Shown: in pieces, positions 11,291-19,590 of the stretch
Numbering within the stretch: position 1 is the stretch's first letter
How the letters are laid out: every line of letters begins with the position of its first letter
Notes under the pieces: generated by a model
Told to the model about the DNA's origin: nothing
Database searches by the model: none
Seen by the model: only the letters and a program-made list of their open reading frames with translations
Made by a program: the position numbers and the translations under genes
NCBI GenBank assembly: GCA_934541105.1
Contig: CAKTDA010000007.1
Coordinates: forward strand, 1-64,000
DNA: 64,000 nt
From: an uncultured Luteitalea sp.
GTDB taxonomy: Bacteria > Acidobacteriota > Vicinamibacteria > Vicinamibacterales > Vicinamibacteraceae
Direction: 5' to 3'

Positions 11291-12466
11291 TCAGTCGCGG
11301 GTATCCACGCCGGTCCTGACTGCGGCGCGCCGGGCGGCGGCTATCCGCGCCGGAATCGGCGGATGCGTCAGGAAGAACGCACGCGTCAGCAGCGACTCGT
11401 CGTCGCTCGTGAGGTTGCGTGCACCGAGGCGCGCGAGGACCCGCTCGAGCACGTCGGGGCGGCTCGTCAGCGCGAGCGCGAACGCATCGGCTTCGGCCTC
11501 GTGGGTGCGCGACTGGGCCAGCCGCCAGGGGCGCGATGCCAGCCAGATGGCCCCTGCGGCCGCAACCATCCACGGGATCGACGCGGGATCGCTCATCCCG
11601 CCCGTGCCGCTCCACCAGGCGGCCGGGCCCGCCGCGGCGACCTGGGCGCCAAGGCCGGCAAGCAACACGCACGCGGCCTGTCCGCGCACGCGGCGCCACG
11701 TGTGCCCGTGGACGTGGTGGCCGAGTTCGTGCGCCACGACGGCATCCATCTCCTCCGGGCTGCAGCCCTCGATCAACGTGTCCGAGAGCAGGAGCCGGCG
11801 CGGCCCGACAACGCCGACGAGCGCCGCGTTGGCCTGGTCACCATGGAGGCCGTCCACCCATTCGTGAAGGCCGGCAAGCCGGATCTGCGCGCGCGAGGCA
11901 AGCGCGTGCAGCCGGCCGGTGATGGCCTCGTCGCGCACCGGCCGCACCCGCGGCGACCAGGCAATCGCCCATGGCGCGACGACCATCACGATGGCCGCGA
12001 CGACGAGCGCGAACGTCAGCGTGAGGAGGCCGGCAAGCAGGGGGAACGGTCTCGCGAGCGAGGCGACGAGAGCCCAGGCCGCTCCGCCGCCGAGGACGGC
12101 AATCACGCCTCGGCGCAGGCGGCTGCGCACGACGGCACGGGCCGGCACGGCAGGCAGGCCGAAGCGCCGGGCAATCGGGCCCTCGCGACGCAGCGCGAAC
12201 GGCAGGCCCGCGAGTGCGGGCACGAGCAGCGTCGCGCCAAGGACGACGACCGCCGTCGCGGTGTCGCGCGGCACACCGGCGGGCAGGCCGAGGTGGTCGA
12301 AGACGCGTGCCGCCCCGTCGCGGAGCGCCAGCGGCAGCGACCCCAACGTGAGCACCGCGAGCGCGATCACGCTGGCGGCGATCTCGATCACGCGGAGGCC
12401 GCGCTCCACACGCCGATACCGTGTGCCCTTGTCTTCGTTCACGGGAGTCGTTGCGCTGCCGGACAA
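11291..12466 (-). CDS. M48-family integral membrane zinc metalloprotease
   Basis: 391 residues from the TTG at 12466; a GTG a few codons in is an alternative start, so the N-terminus is uncertain. Several hydrophobic helices lead into the catalytic motif HELGHH in 'DAVVAHELGHHVHGH', with the third ligand region 'SRTHEAEADAFAL' after another helix pair, as in HtpX/CAAX-protease-like M48 enzymes. It probably acts at the inner membrane in protein quality control or processing; the substrate is unknown. It lies downstream of smc on the same strand with a 76-bp palindromic gap between them. Confidence 0.88.
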   Translation of the reverse strand: MSGSATTPVNEDKGTRYRRVERGLRVIEIAASVIALAVLTLGSLPLALRDGAARVFDHLGLPAGVPRDTATAVVVLGATLLVPALAGLPFALRREGPIARRFGLPAVPARAVVRSRLRRGVIAVLGGGAAWALVASLARPFPLLAGLLTLTFALVVAAIVMVVAPWAIAWSPRVRPVRDEAITGRLHALASRAQIRLAGLHEWVDGLHGDQANAALVGVVGPRRLLLSDTLIEGCSPEEMDAVVAHELGHHVHGHTWRRVRGQAACVLLAGLGAQVAAAGPAAWWSGTGGMSDPASIPWMVAAAGAIWLASRPWRLAQSRTHEAEADAFALALTSRPDVLERVLARLGARNLTSDDESLLTRAFFLTHPPIPARIAAARRAAVRTGVDTRD

Positions 12467-12516
12467 GTTGCCCAGGGCGAGCCCGCCATCGCGAGCGACG
12501 AACAGGCAATCCGCAG

Positions 12517-12538
12517 GCGTCGATCTCGAGATCGACGC
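12517..12538. repeat. 22-bp perfect palindrome next to the smc 3' end
   Basis: Arms 12517-12527 and 12528-12538 are perfect inverted complements. A second pairing, 12534-12540 with 12546-12552, overlaps it and spans the smc stop codon, so the two hairpins would be mutually exclusive in RNA. It could be a protein site or a weak terminator; the tail is not T-rich. Confidence 0.6.
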
Positions 12539-12542
12539 ACCC

Positions 12543-15500
12543 CTAGTGCGTCAGATCGAGCCGCAGCACCTTCGACACGCCCGGCTCCTCCATCGTCACG
12601 CCGTACAACCGATCGGCGATCTCCATGGTCTTGCGGTGGTGCGTGATGAGCACGAACTGCGTGTGGTCCTGCATGCTGCGCAGCATCTCCACGAAGCGGC
12701 CGATGTTGGCATCGTCGAGCGGCGCGTCGATCTCGTCGAGCAGGCAGAAGGGGCTCGGCCGGTACTTGAAGATGCCGAACATCAGCGCCATGGCCGTGAG
12801 GGCCTTCTCGCCGCCCGAGAGCAGCTGGACGTTCTGCAGCCGCTTGCCCGGCGGCTGCGCGACGATGTCGATGCCGCTCTCGAGGACGTCCTCCTGATCG
12901 AGGAGCACGAGCCCTGCGCGTCCGCCGCCGAAGAGCGTCGTGAACATCTCCTCGAAGTTCTGGTTCACGGCCACGAAGGCTTCGGCGAAGCGTTCACGCG
13001 TCGTCTTGTCGATGCGCGAGATCGCCTCTCCGGTCGAGGCAATGGCATCGACGAGATCCTTGCGCTGTCCCGTGAGGAACACGTGACGCTGCTCGAGTTC
13101 GTCGAACTGCTCGATCGCCATCATGTTCACGGCGCCGAGCGCGGCAATGCGCGCCTTGAGGCGGGTGATGGCCTGTTCGGCGCTGAGCACCGGCGGTGCC
13201 GCTTCCTCCGCGTCGGCATCGGCCGCCTCGGCAACCGCGCCCTCGGCCCCTTCCTCGTCGGCCCCCGCGCGCTCGGCCGCGGCCACGCTCGCGGCACTCG
13301 GCAGCGCCTGCTCGTCGGCGAGCATCTCGGCCATCGCCGCGGCGACTTCCTCGAGGCTCTGGTCGAGGGCCTCGCGGCAGGACTCGGCAAGGTGCGCCAG
13401 GTCCGATTCGGCCGTCGCACGCGCCACTTCGAGGGCGGTGGACAGCGATCGCACCTCGTCGAGCCCTTTGCGCGCGTCGCGGGCAAGCGCCTCGTGTTCG
13501 GCAAACGTCGCCTGCACCTGGACGACCCGCTCGTCGGCGTCGACGACATGCCGCTTGAGATCGTCGAGCGCCGTCACGTCGTCGTCGATGGCCGAGCGCA
13601 GCGCGACGATCGACAGGTCGAGCGCGCCGCGGCGAGCGATGGAGGCATCGATCTCGGCCTGGCGCGCACCGATGCGCTGCCGCAGGTCGGCCGACGCATC
13701 CTCGAGGCGGCGGACGTCCTGCGCGAGCGCCGACGCCCGTTCGACGAGTGCCGCGTGCGTGGCGCGGGCCTCGGCGGCGCGCCGCCCGACCGAAGCCTGG
13801 CGCTCGCGTCCATCGAGCAGCCGGCGCTGGGCGTCGGCAAGTTCGTCGCCGAGCGTCTGCTGCTCGACTTCGAGGTCCTCGATCGATCGGCGGGCCTCCG
13901 CCTCGCGGTCTTCGAGCGTGCCGCGCTCCTCCTGGGCACGCCGGCGCTCGTTGTCGATGAGCTCCATGCGACGGGCCACGCGATCGCGCTCGTCCGACGC
14001 GCGATTGAGCTGCAGGTCGAGGCCGACGATCGACTTCTCGTGCGCGACCTGATCGGCCGTCAGCGCGGCAATCTCGCCCGTGAGCCGCGTGATGACCGCG
14101 TCGGCGGCCGAGAGATCGGCGCCAAGGCGCTCCATGTCCTGCTGGGCCTCCGCGATCTGCTCGCGCAGGTGCTTGATCTCGCCCTTCGTATGGAGGATCT
14201 CGCGTGCGTCGGCCTTGCCGCCGCCCGACACGAGCTTCGCGCCGCGGAAGACGTCACCCTGCGGCGTCACGACGGGGCCGGCCACCTGCCGCGCCGCGTC
14301 GCGCGCCTGCGACGAGGTCTCCGCAATCCAGGCGTCGCGCAGTACGCTGCGGACGTGATCGGCCGCCGGACCGCTGACGCGGACGACGTCGAGCAGCGGC
14401 CGCACGCCGGCCACCGAGGGGACCGCGGACGCCCCGGCATCGCCGTCGGCGACGAGGAACCCCACGCGGCCCGCATCCCGATCGCGGACGAGCGACAGGC
14501 CCGCCTGCACGGCAGACATGTCGGGCACGACGACGTGCTGCACGAGTTCGCCGAGGCACGCGGCCACGGCGGTCTCGTGATCGGCATCGACCTCGAGCGC
14601 ATCCGCCACCGAGCCGAGGTGTACGAAGCCCTCCGTGCCCGAGGCCAGCAGGAGCCGTGCGCCCTCGCCGTACTCGGCGCGCGCCGCGTCGAGCTCCTCG
14701 AGCGACTTCAGGCGTGCCTGCACGGCCGCCAGTTCGCGCTCGCGCGTGCGCACGTCGCGTTCGCGCCACTCGCGTTCGATGCGCGCGGTGCCGAGCGCGG
14801 CCTCGCTCGCGGCCCGCTGGCCGCGCACCTGCTCGAGCGCCGCCTGCGCATCGCGTAATGCCACGCTGACGCGTTCGCGCTCGGTGAGCGCCGCTTCCTG
14901 CTCGACGCGCAGGTCGTCGCTCTCGACTTCGAGGCGCCCGAGTTCCTGCGCGATCCGATCGCGCGCCTCGATGGCGCGCTCGATGGCATTGCGCAGCGTG
15001 TTGACCTGCGTCATGCCGTTGTAGAGCTCGCTGCGCGCCTTCTCCACCGCCTGCTCGAGACCGGCAATTTCGGTCGCGGCACGACCGACGGCAAGGTCCT
15101 CTTCGGTGACCCGGGCGGCGGCCTCGTCACGCTCCGCGTCGGCCTGCTGGCTGCTGGCGCGGCGGCTGTCGAGCTCGGCCTGCGCCGGACCGATGCGCTC
15201 GTGCAGGCGCGCGATCTCCTCGTCCATGCCGAGGAGCGCGGCCGCGAGGGCCTGCACCTGCTGGAGATCGAACTCGAGCTGCTGCTGCCGGCGACCGCTC
15301 TCGAGCTCCTTGGCGTGGGCGGCGCCGCGGGCCGCATTGGCCGAGGCGTCGGCCTCGGTGAGCTCGATGCGCAGGCGTTCGAGCGCCGCCTCGACTTCGG
15401 CCGCACGTCCCGCGAGCCCGGCCTCGTTCGTGCGCGCCTGTTCGAGGCGCGACATCGCCGACGCCATGGCCGCCTGCAGGGCCTGGTACTTCTGCCCGAA

Positions 15501-16262
15501 GAGCAGCTTCTCCCACTGGCGCAGCTCCTCGCGGAGCGTCCGGTAGCGCCTCGCCTTGGCCGCCTGCCGCTTGAGCGAGCCGCGCTGCTTCTCGAGCTCG
15601 AAGATGATGTCGTCGACGCGCGTCAGGTTCTGCTGGGCCGCCTCGAGCTTCAGCTCCGCCTGGCGGCGCCGCGACTTGTACTTGGTGACGCCGGCCGCCT
15701 CCTCGATCAGCTGCCGCCGCTCGGTGGGCTTTGCCGCGAGAATCTGGCCGATCTTGCCCTGCTCGATGACCGCGTAGCCCTTGACGCCGAGCCCGGCGTC
15801 CATCAGCAGGTCCTGCACGTCGCGCAGCCGCACGACGTGGCCGTCGATCAGGTACTCACTCTCGCCCGAGCGATACAGCCGACGCGAGACCTCGACGTCA
15901 CGCGCGAGCACGACGTCCTCGGTCAACGTCTCGACCGACTCCTCGAGCTCCTGCGCCACCGTCTTCTTCTGCGGGTGGTCCTCGAGTCCGACGCGCGAGA
16001 TGACGCCGCTCATCTTGAGCTTCACCTCGGCGGTGTGGGTCGGCTTGCGGGCATCGCTGCCGGCAAAGATCACGTCCTCCATCCGCTCGCCGCGAAGGCT
16101 CTTGGCGCTCTGCTCGCCGAGCACCCAGGTGATGGCGTCCACGACGTTGCTCTTGCCACACCCGTTGGGCCCGACGATGGCGGTGACGCCGAGGTCGAAG
16201 GCGAGGTCAGCGCGATCGGGAAAACTCTTGAAGCCGTTGATTTCGAGGCGGTTCAGGCGCAT
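12543..16262 (-). CDS. smc: Chromosome segregation protein SMC
   Basis: 1239-residue condensin ATPase. Walker A GPNGCGKS (31-38) in the N-lobe, a long coiled coil, hinge about 535-690, returning coiled coil, then the ABC signature LLSGGEKALT (about 1140) and Walker B 'FCLLDEIDAPLDDAN'. The C-terminal coil carries an extra Ala/Glu/Asp-rich segment (about 990-1020) before the C-lobe. Start ATG 16262 begins MRLNRLEINGFKSF, the usual SMC N-terminus. ScpA/ScpB are not in the window. A weak promoter-like TTGCCC-N18-TAGACT lies about 80 bp upstream on the minus strand. Confidence 0.97.
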   Translation of the reverse strand: MRLNRLEINGFKSFPDRADLAFDLGVTAIVGPNGCGKSNVVDAITWVLGEQSAKSLRGERMEDVIFAGSDARKPTHTAEVKLKMSGVISRVGLEDHPQKKTVAQELEESVETLTEDVVLARDVEVSRRLYRSGESEYLIDGHVVRLRDVQDLLMDAGLGVKGYAVIEQGKIGQILAAKPTERRQLIEEAAGVTKYKSRRRQAELKLEAAQQNLTRVDDIIFELEKQRGSLKRQAAKARRYRTLREELRQWEKLLFGQKYQALQAAMASAMSRLEQARTNEAGLAGRAAEVEAALERLRIELTEADASANAARGAAHAKELESGRRQQQLEFDLQQVQALAAALLGMDEEIARLHERIGPAQAELDSRRASSQQADAERDEAAARVTEEDLAVGRAATEIAGLEQAVEKARSELYNGMTQVNTLRNAIERAIEARDRIAQELGRLEVESDDLRVEQEAALTERERVSVALRDAQAALEQVRGQRAASEAALGTARIEREWRERDVRTRERELAAVQARLKSLEELDAARAEYGEGARLLLASGTEGFVHLGSVADALEVDADHETAVAACLGELVQHVVVPDMSAVQAGLSLVRDRDAGRVGFLVADGDAGASAVPSVAGVRPLLDVVRVSGPAADHVRSVLRDAWIAETSSQARDAARQVAGPVVTPQGDVFRGAKLVSGGGKADAREILHTKGEIKHLREQIAEAQQDMERLGADLSAADAVITRLTGEIAALTADQVAHEKSIVGLDLQLNRASDERDRVARRMELIDNERRRAQEERGTLEDREAEARRSIEDLEVEQQTLGDELADAQRRLLDGRERQASVGRRAAEARATHAALVERASALAQDVRRLEDASADLRQRIGARQAEIDASIARRGALDLSIVALRSAIDDDVTALDDLKRHVVDADERVVQVQATFAEHEALARDARKGLDEVRSLSTALEVARATAESDLAHLAESCREALDQSLEEVAAAMAEMLADEQALPSAASVAAAERAGADEEGAEGAVAEAADADAEEAAPPVLSAEQAITRLKARIAALGAVNMMAIEQFDELEQRHVFLTGQRKDLVDAIASTGEAISRIDKTTRERFAEAFVAVNQNFEEMFTTLFGGGRAGLVLLDQEDVLESGIDIVAQPPGKRLQNVQLLSGGEKALTAMALMFGIFKYRPSPFCLLDEIDAPLDDANIGRFVEMLRSMQDHTQFVLITHHRKTMEIADRLYGVTMEEPGVSKVLRLDLTH

Positions 16263-16391
16263 TGCAGGGCACGGTCCGGCCGCGTGCGATCAGGAGGATC
16301 GAGCGCGCGGGCAAGGGACTGCTGGAGTCTAGCAGGCGACTACTAATTGGGGCAAGCGCCCGCTAGACCCCAACATGAATGGTTCGTTCGA

Positions 16392-18020
16392 CTACTGGGC
16401 GGCCTGTCGGGAGGCCGTCGGGCTGGACTCCTGGAGGTGCGGCAGCCGGGCGGCTTCGGCAAACTGCTGGAGCGCGAACTGCGCCTGCGGATCGCGAGCC
16501 ACGAGGTTGCGCCGGGCCTCCTCGACGCCGAAGAGGGCCAGGTCGATGTCGTACTGGATCATCGCCCGGATGAACTCGGTGTCGGTCTTGAACGAGGCGG
16601 CGTCCACGCGCACCTTGCGCGTGTCGAGGTACTTCCGGAACTCGGCCACCATGGCATCGTCGACGCTGAAGCCGCGGCTGAGGCTGCGTGTCTGGCCGTT
16701 CGTGCGGATGCGCGTGTCGCCTTCGGCCGTGAAGCGCTGGGCGAAATCGGCAAAGATCTGGCGCGCCCAGAGTGCGCGACCGAACCGCGTCGGGTTGAAG
16801 CCTTCGACGGGGCCGAGGATGTACTTGTCGGGCTCGATGCCGCCGCCGCCGTAGACCTTGCGACCAGCGTCGGTCAGCTTCATGTTGGCCGGGTCGTGCG
16901 GCTCGTCGGCCTTCTGCTCGCGCAGCGAGTAGGTCAGGTACTCGTCGAAGGTGCCGTCCCAGGGACGCTGGATCAGGCGTCCGCTCGGCGTGAAGTAGCG
17001 CGCCGTCGTGAGCGCGAGGCCGGCGCCCTCGCTGATGCGATAGACCGACTGCACGAGGGCCTTGCCGAACGTCTTCTCGCCGACGATGAGCGCGCGGTCG
17101 TGGTCCTGGAGGGCGCCCGAGACGATCTCGGCGGCGCTGGCGCTGTTGCGGTTCACGAGCACGACGATCGGCATCGGGGCGAGATCGGCGGCGTCGGAGG
17201 CCCGGTAGTCCTGGTCCGCGTTGCGCGTGCGGCCGCGGGTGTAGACGACCATGTCGCCCTTGGGCAGGAAGCGATCGCTGACGCGGATGGCCTGGTCGAG
17301 CGGGCCGCCCGGGTTGTCGCGCAGGTCGAGCAGGAGGCGCGTCATGCCCTTCGACTGCAGCGACGCGAGCGCCTCGCCGAGGTCGCGATCGGTCGTCTCC
17401 GAGAAGTCGTTGAGGCGGACGTAGCCCGTGTCCTTCCCGATCATGAACACGCCCTTGATCGTCGGGATGTTCACCTCGTCGCGTTCGACGGCGAGTTCGA
17501 TCAGGTCGGTGTAGCCCTGCCGGCGGAGGCCCAGCTTCACCTCGGTGCCCTTGGGACCACGCAGGGCCTTGACGGCCTGGTCGCTCGTCCAGCCCTTGGT
17601 GTCCTCCTGCTCGATGCGGGCGATCACGTCGCCACGACGGATGCCCTTGCGGTAGGCGGGCGATCCCTCGAAGAGGGACATCACGGTGATGTTGCCGTCG
17701 AGCGGGGTGATGCTGATGCCGAGGCCGTAGTAGCGACCTTCCTGCCGCTCGCGCAGTTGCGCGTAGGCCCGCGGGTCGAGGAAGCTCGAATGCGGGTCGA
17801 GGGTCTGCAGCATGCCGGTGATGGCGCTGTAGACGAGGCGGTCCGATTCGACCTCCTCGACATAGCCGCTCTCGATGGCCGCAAGCGCTGCCGTGAACAC
17901 GCGATAGCGATCGGTCAGGGGATCGGAGGTTGCCTGTGCCCGACGCCCGAGCACGCCACCGACGAGAGCAGAGACCGCCACGGCGAACAGCACCGCGGGA
18001 AGCGCGCGGCTTTTCGGCAT
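16392..18020 (-). CDS. C-terminal processing protease (S41, CtpA-like)
   Basis: 542 residues. N-terminal signal/anchor helix (residues 8-24), a PDZ domain with YYGLGISI and 'GSPAYRKGIRRGDVI' (about 95-175), then the S41 domain: LLLDLRDNPGGPLDQAI and the Ser/Lys dyad, S295 in NRNSASAAE and K320 in GEKTFGKALVQ. Family enzymes cut the C-termini of periplasmic or envelope proteins. The C-terminal about 160 residues extend past the usual CtpA core. Start ATG 18020. It is divergent from tatA, with a shared 144-bp spacer. Confidence 0.93.
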   Translation of the reverse strand: MPKSRALPAVLFAVAVSALVGGVLGRRAQATSDPLTDRYRVFTAALAAIESGYVEEVESDRLVYSAITGMLQTLDPHSSFLDPRAYAQLRERQEGRYYGLGISITPLDGNITVMSLFEGSPAYRKGIRRGDVIARIEQEDTKGWTSDQAVKALRGPKGTEVKLGLRRQGYTDLIELAVERDEVNIPTIKGVFMIGKDTGYVRLNDFSETTDRDLGEALASLQSKGMTRLLLDLRDNPGGPLDQAIRVSDRFLPKGDMVVYTRGRTRNADQDYRASDAADLAPMPIVVLVNRNSASAAEIVSGALQDHDRALIVGEKTFGKALVQSVYRISEGAGLALTTARYFTPSGRLIQRPWDGTFDEYLTYSLREQKADEPHDPANMKLTDAGRKVYGGGGIEPDKYILGPVEGFNPTRFGRALWARQIFADFAQRFTAEGDTRIRTNGQTRSLSRGFSVDDAMVAEFRKYLDTRKVRVDAASFKTDTEFIRAMIQYDIDLALFGVEEARRNLVARDPQAQFALQQFAEAARLPHLQESSPTASRQAAQ

Positions 18021-18070
18021 GTTGGCAGGGTACCACGTGGATGCTGCGTCCTGCGGGCGGGCTCACGCGA

Positions 18071-18099
18071 TTGACCCGATGCGCCGCGCGTTTCATAAT
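18071..18099 (+). promoter_or_regulatory. Sigma70-type promoter of tatAC
   Basis: TTGACC (18071-18076), 17-bp spacer, CATAAT (18094-18099). Predicted start near 18106, about 59 nt ahead of the tatA ATG. Strong match to the -35/-10 consensus in a GC-rich setting. Confidence 0.65.
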
Positions 18100-18164
18100 C
18101 GACGCTGGTCCAGGCTTTCCCCGGCTGTTCAGGGTCGCTCTCCGGACCCTCTCAGGAGCCCACG

Positions 18165-18536
18165 ATGTTCGGTCCTCTCGGCATGCCGGAGTTGGTCATC
18201 ATCTTCGTCATCGCCCTCATCGTCTTCGGCCCGCGCAAGCTTCCCGAACTCGGCAAGTCGCTCGGCAAGAGCCTCGCGGAGTTCAAGCGCGCCTCCAACG
18301 AGCTGCGCAATTCGCTCGAGGAGGAGATTCGCGTCGAGGAAGACCGCGAGCGCACCGCCAAGGCGGCGCCCGCGCCGGCGGCCGTCGCCGCCCCGGCCGC
18401 CGTCGAGGCGAGCGAGGGCACTCCGGCTGACGCGCCTCCCGATTCGCCGTACGAGCACGACGAACTCTACGACCGGGCGAACGACGAAGCCCGGCAGCCC
18501 GTCGCCGACACCACGCCGCGCGGCGCGAACCTGTAG
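18165..18536 (+). CDS. tatA: Sec-independent translocase subunit TatA/TatB
   Basis: 123 residues. A short N-terminal transmembrane helix (PELVIIFVIALIVFGP) and the 'FGPRKLPELGKSLGKSL' hinge-amphipathic helix are diagnostic; an Ala/Pro/Glu-rich tail follows. AGGAG at 18154-18158 precedes the ATG. It pairs with tatC 32 bp downstream and is the only TatA/B gene seen here, so it may serve both roles. Tat-type signals occur on the CE15 protein and the cupredoxin nearby. Confidence 0.93.
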   Translation: MFGPLGMPELVIIFVIALIVFGPRKLPELGKSLGKSLAEFKRASNELRNSLEEEIRVEEDRERTAKAAPAPAAVAAPAAVEASEGTPADAPPDSPYEHDELYDRANDEARQPVADTTPRGANL

Positions 18537-18568
18537 TTCCGCGTCATCCCCGGCCCGACGACCGCTGC

Positions 18569-19375
18569 ATGTCCCTGTCGCCAGTCCCCGCGCCGCCCCC
18601 GCCCCGCCCCACCGACGACGATGAGGAGGAGGAATCGGGCATCGGCGGGAAGATGTCGTTCCTCGAGCACCTCGACGAGCTGCGCCAGCGCCTGATCAAG
18701 GCGCTCCTCGCCGTGCTCCTCGGGTTCGTCGTCGCCCTGGCGTTCATCAACCCGATCTTCGAGTTCGTCATGACGCCGCTGCAGGCCGTGCTGCCGGCAG
18801 GCGGCCGACTCATCTATACCGAGCCGACCGAAGCCTTCATGCTGTACATGAAGATGGCGGCGCTCGTCGGGCTGATGATTGCGCTGCCGGTGGTGCTCTG
18901 GCAGGTCTGGGCGTTCATCGCCCCGGGGCTCTACGCGCACGAGAAGCGGTTCGCGATTCCTTTCGTGGCGATGTCCACCGCGTTCTTCATCGGGGGCGCC
19001 CTCTTCTCCCACTACGTCGTGTTTCCGGCCATGTGGCGGTTCTTCGCCAGTTTCTCGACCGACACCGTGGAGTTCGCGCCCCGCATCGAGCCCGTGTTCT
19101 CGCTCTACGTGCGAATGGCCCTCGGACTGGGCGCGGTGTTCGAAATGCCGACGCTCGTCATGTTCCTGGCGCGTGTCGGCATGGTCACGCCCCGCTTCCT
19201 CATCCGCAACACCAAGTACGCGATCCTCATCATCTTCGTGGTCGCCGCGCTCGTGACACCCAGTCCCGACGTGGTGTCGCAGTTCCTGCTCGCGCTCCCG
19301 ATGTTCGTGCTGTATGGCTTCAGCATCTTCGTCGCATGGGTGTTCCAGAAGCGCAAGCCGGCCACCGCGGAGTAG
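18569..19375 (+). CDS. tatC: Sec-independent translocase TatC
   Basis: 268 residues, six-helix inner-membrane receptor for twin-arginine signal peptides. It has the family N-terminus 'MSFLEHLDELRQRL', the conserved 'TEPTEAFMLYMKMA' block and 'FIAPGLYAHEKR'. There is an acidic/proline-rich N-terminal extension of about 27 residues before MSFLEHL. Co-directional with tatA and probably in the same transcript. Confidence 0.96.
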   Translation: MSLSPVPAPPPPRPTDDDEEEESGIGGKMSFLEHLDELRQRLIKALLAVLLGFVVALAFINPIFEFVMTPLQAVLPAGGRLIYTEPTEAFMLYMKMAALVGLMIALPVVLWQVWAFIAPGLYAHEKRFAIPFVAMSTAFFIGGALFSHYVVFPAMWRFFASFSTDTVEFAPRIEPVFSLYVRMALGLGAVFEMPTLVMFLARVGMVTPRFLIRNTKYAILIIFVVAALVTPSPDVVSQFLLALPMFVLYGFSIFVAWVFQKRKPATAE

Positions 19376-19480
19376 CCGTCACCCGTTCGCGCGGATGCGC
19401 GGCTGTGCTGGTCAGACTCTTGCAGGCGTAGGCAGGCGGTGACGCATCGCCGGCGGTAACGGTCTTCTTCCGGCTTACAG

Positions 19481-19500
19481 ATCCGTATCGACTTACGGAT
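19481..19500. promoter_or_regulatory. Inverted repeat upstream of the OmpA-family promoter
   Basis: ATCCGTA (19481-19487) and TACGGAT (19494-19500) flank a 6-bp centre, ending 4 bp before the -35 box of the OmpA-family gene. The position and AT-richer composition suggest a regulator site. Confidence 0.5.
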
Positions 19501-19504
19501 AGGT

Positions 19505-19533
19505 TTGACGCATGACGAACCCGCCGGTACTAT
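19505..19533 (+). promoter_or_regulatory. Sigma70-type promoter of the OmpA-family gene
   Basis: TTGACG (19505-19510), 17-bp spacer, TACTAT (19528-19533). Predicted start near 19540, leader about 50 nt, with GAGGT ahead of the ATG at 19591. Confidence 0.65.
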
Positions 19534-19590
19534 TCTGGCGGTGCATTTTTCGTAGTCAGTTGTTGTCGAGTTGAATTCGAGGTCACGCAC

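Noticed and set aside
11919..14858. Very long open frame (979 codons) on the plus strand opposite smc
   Set aside because: It is antisense to a clear SMC, its translation is compositionally odd and without motifs; it is a GC-rich shadow frame.
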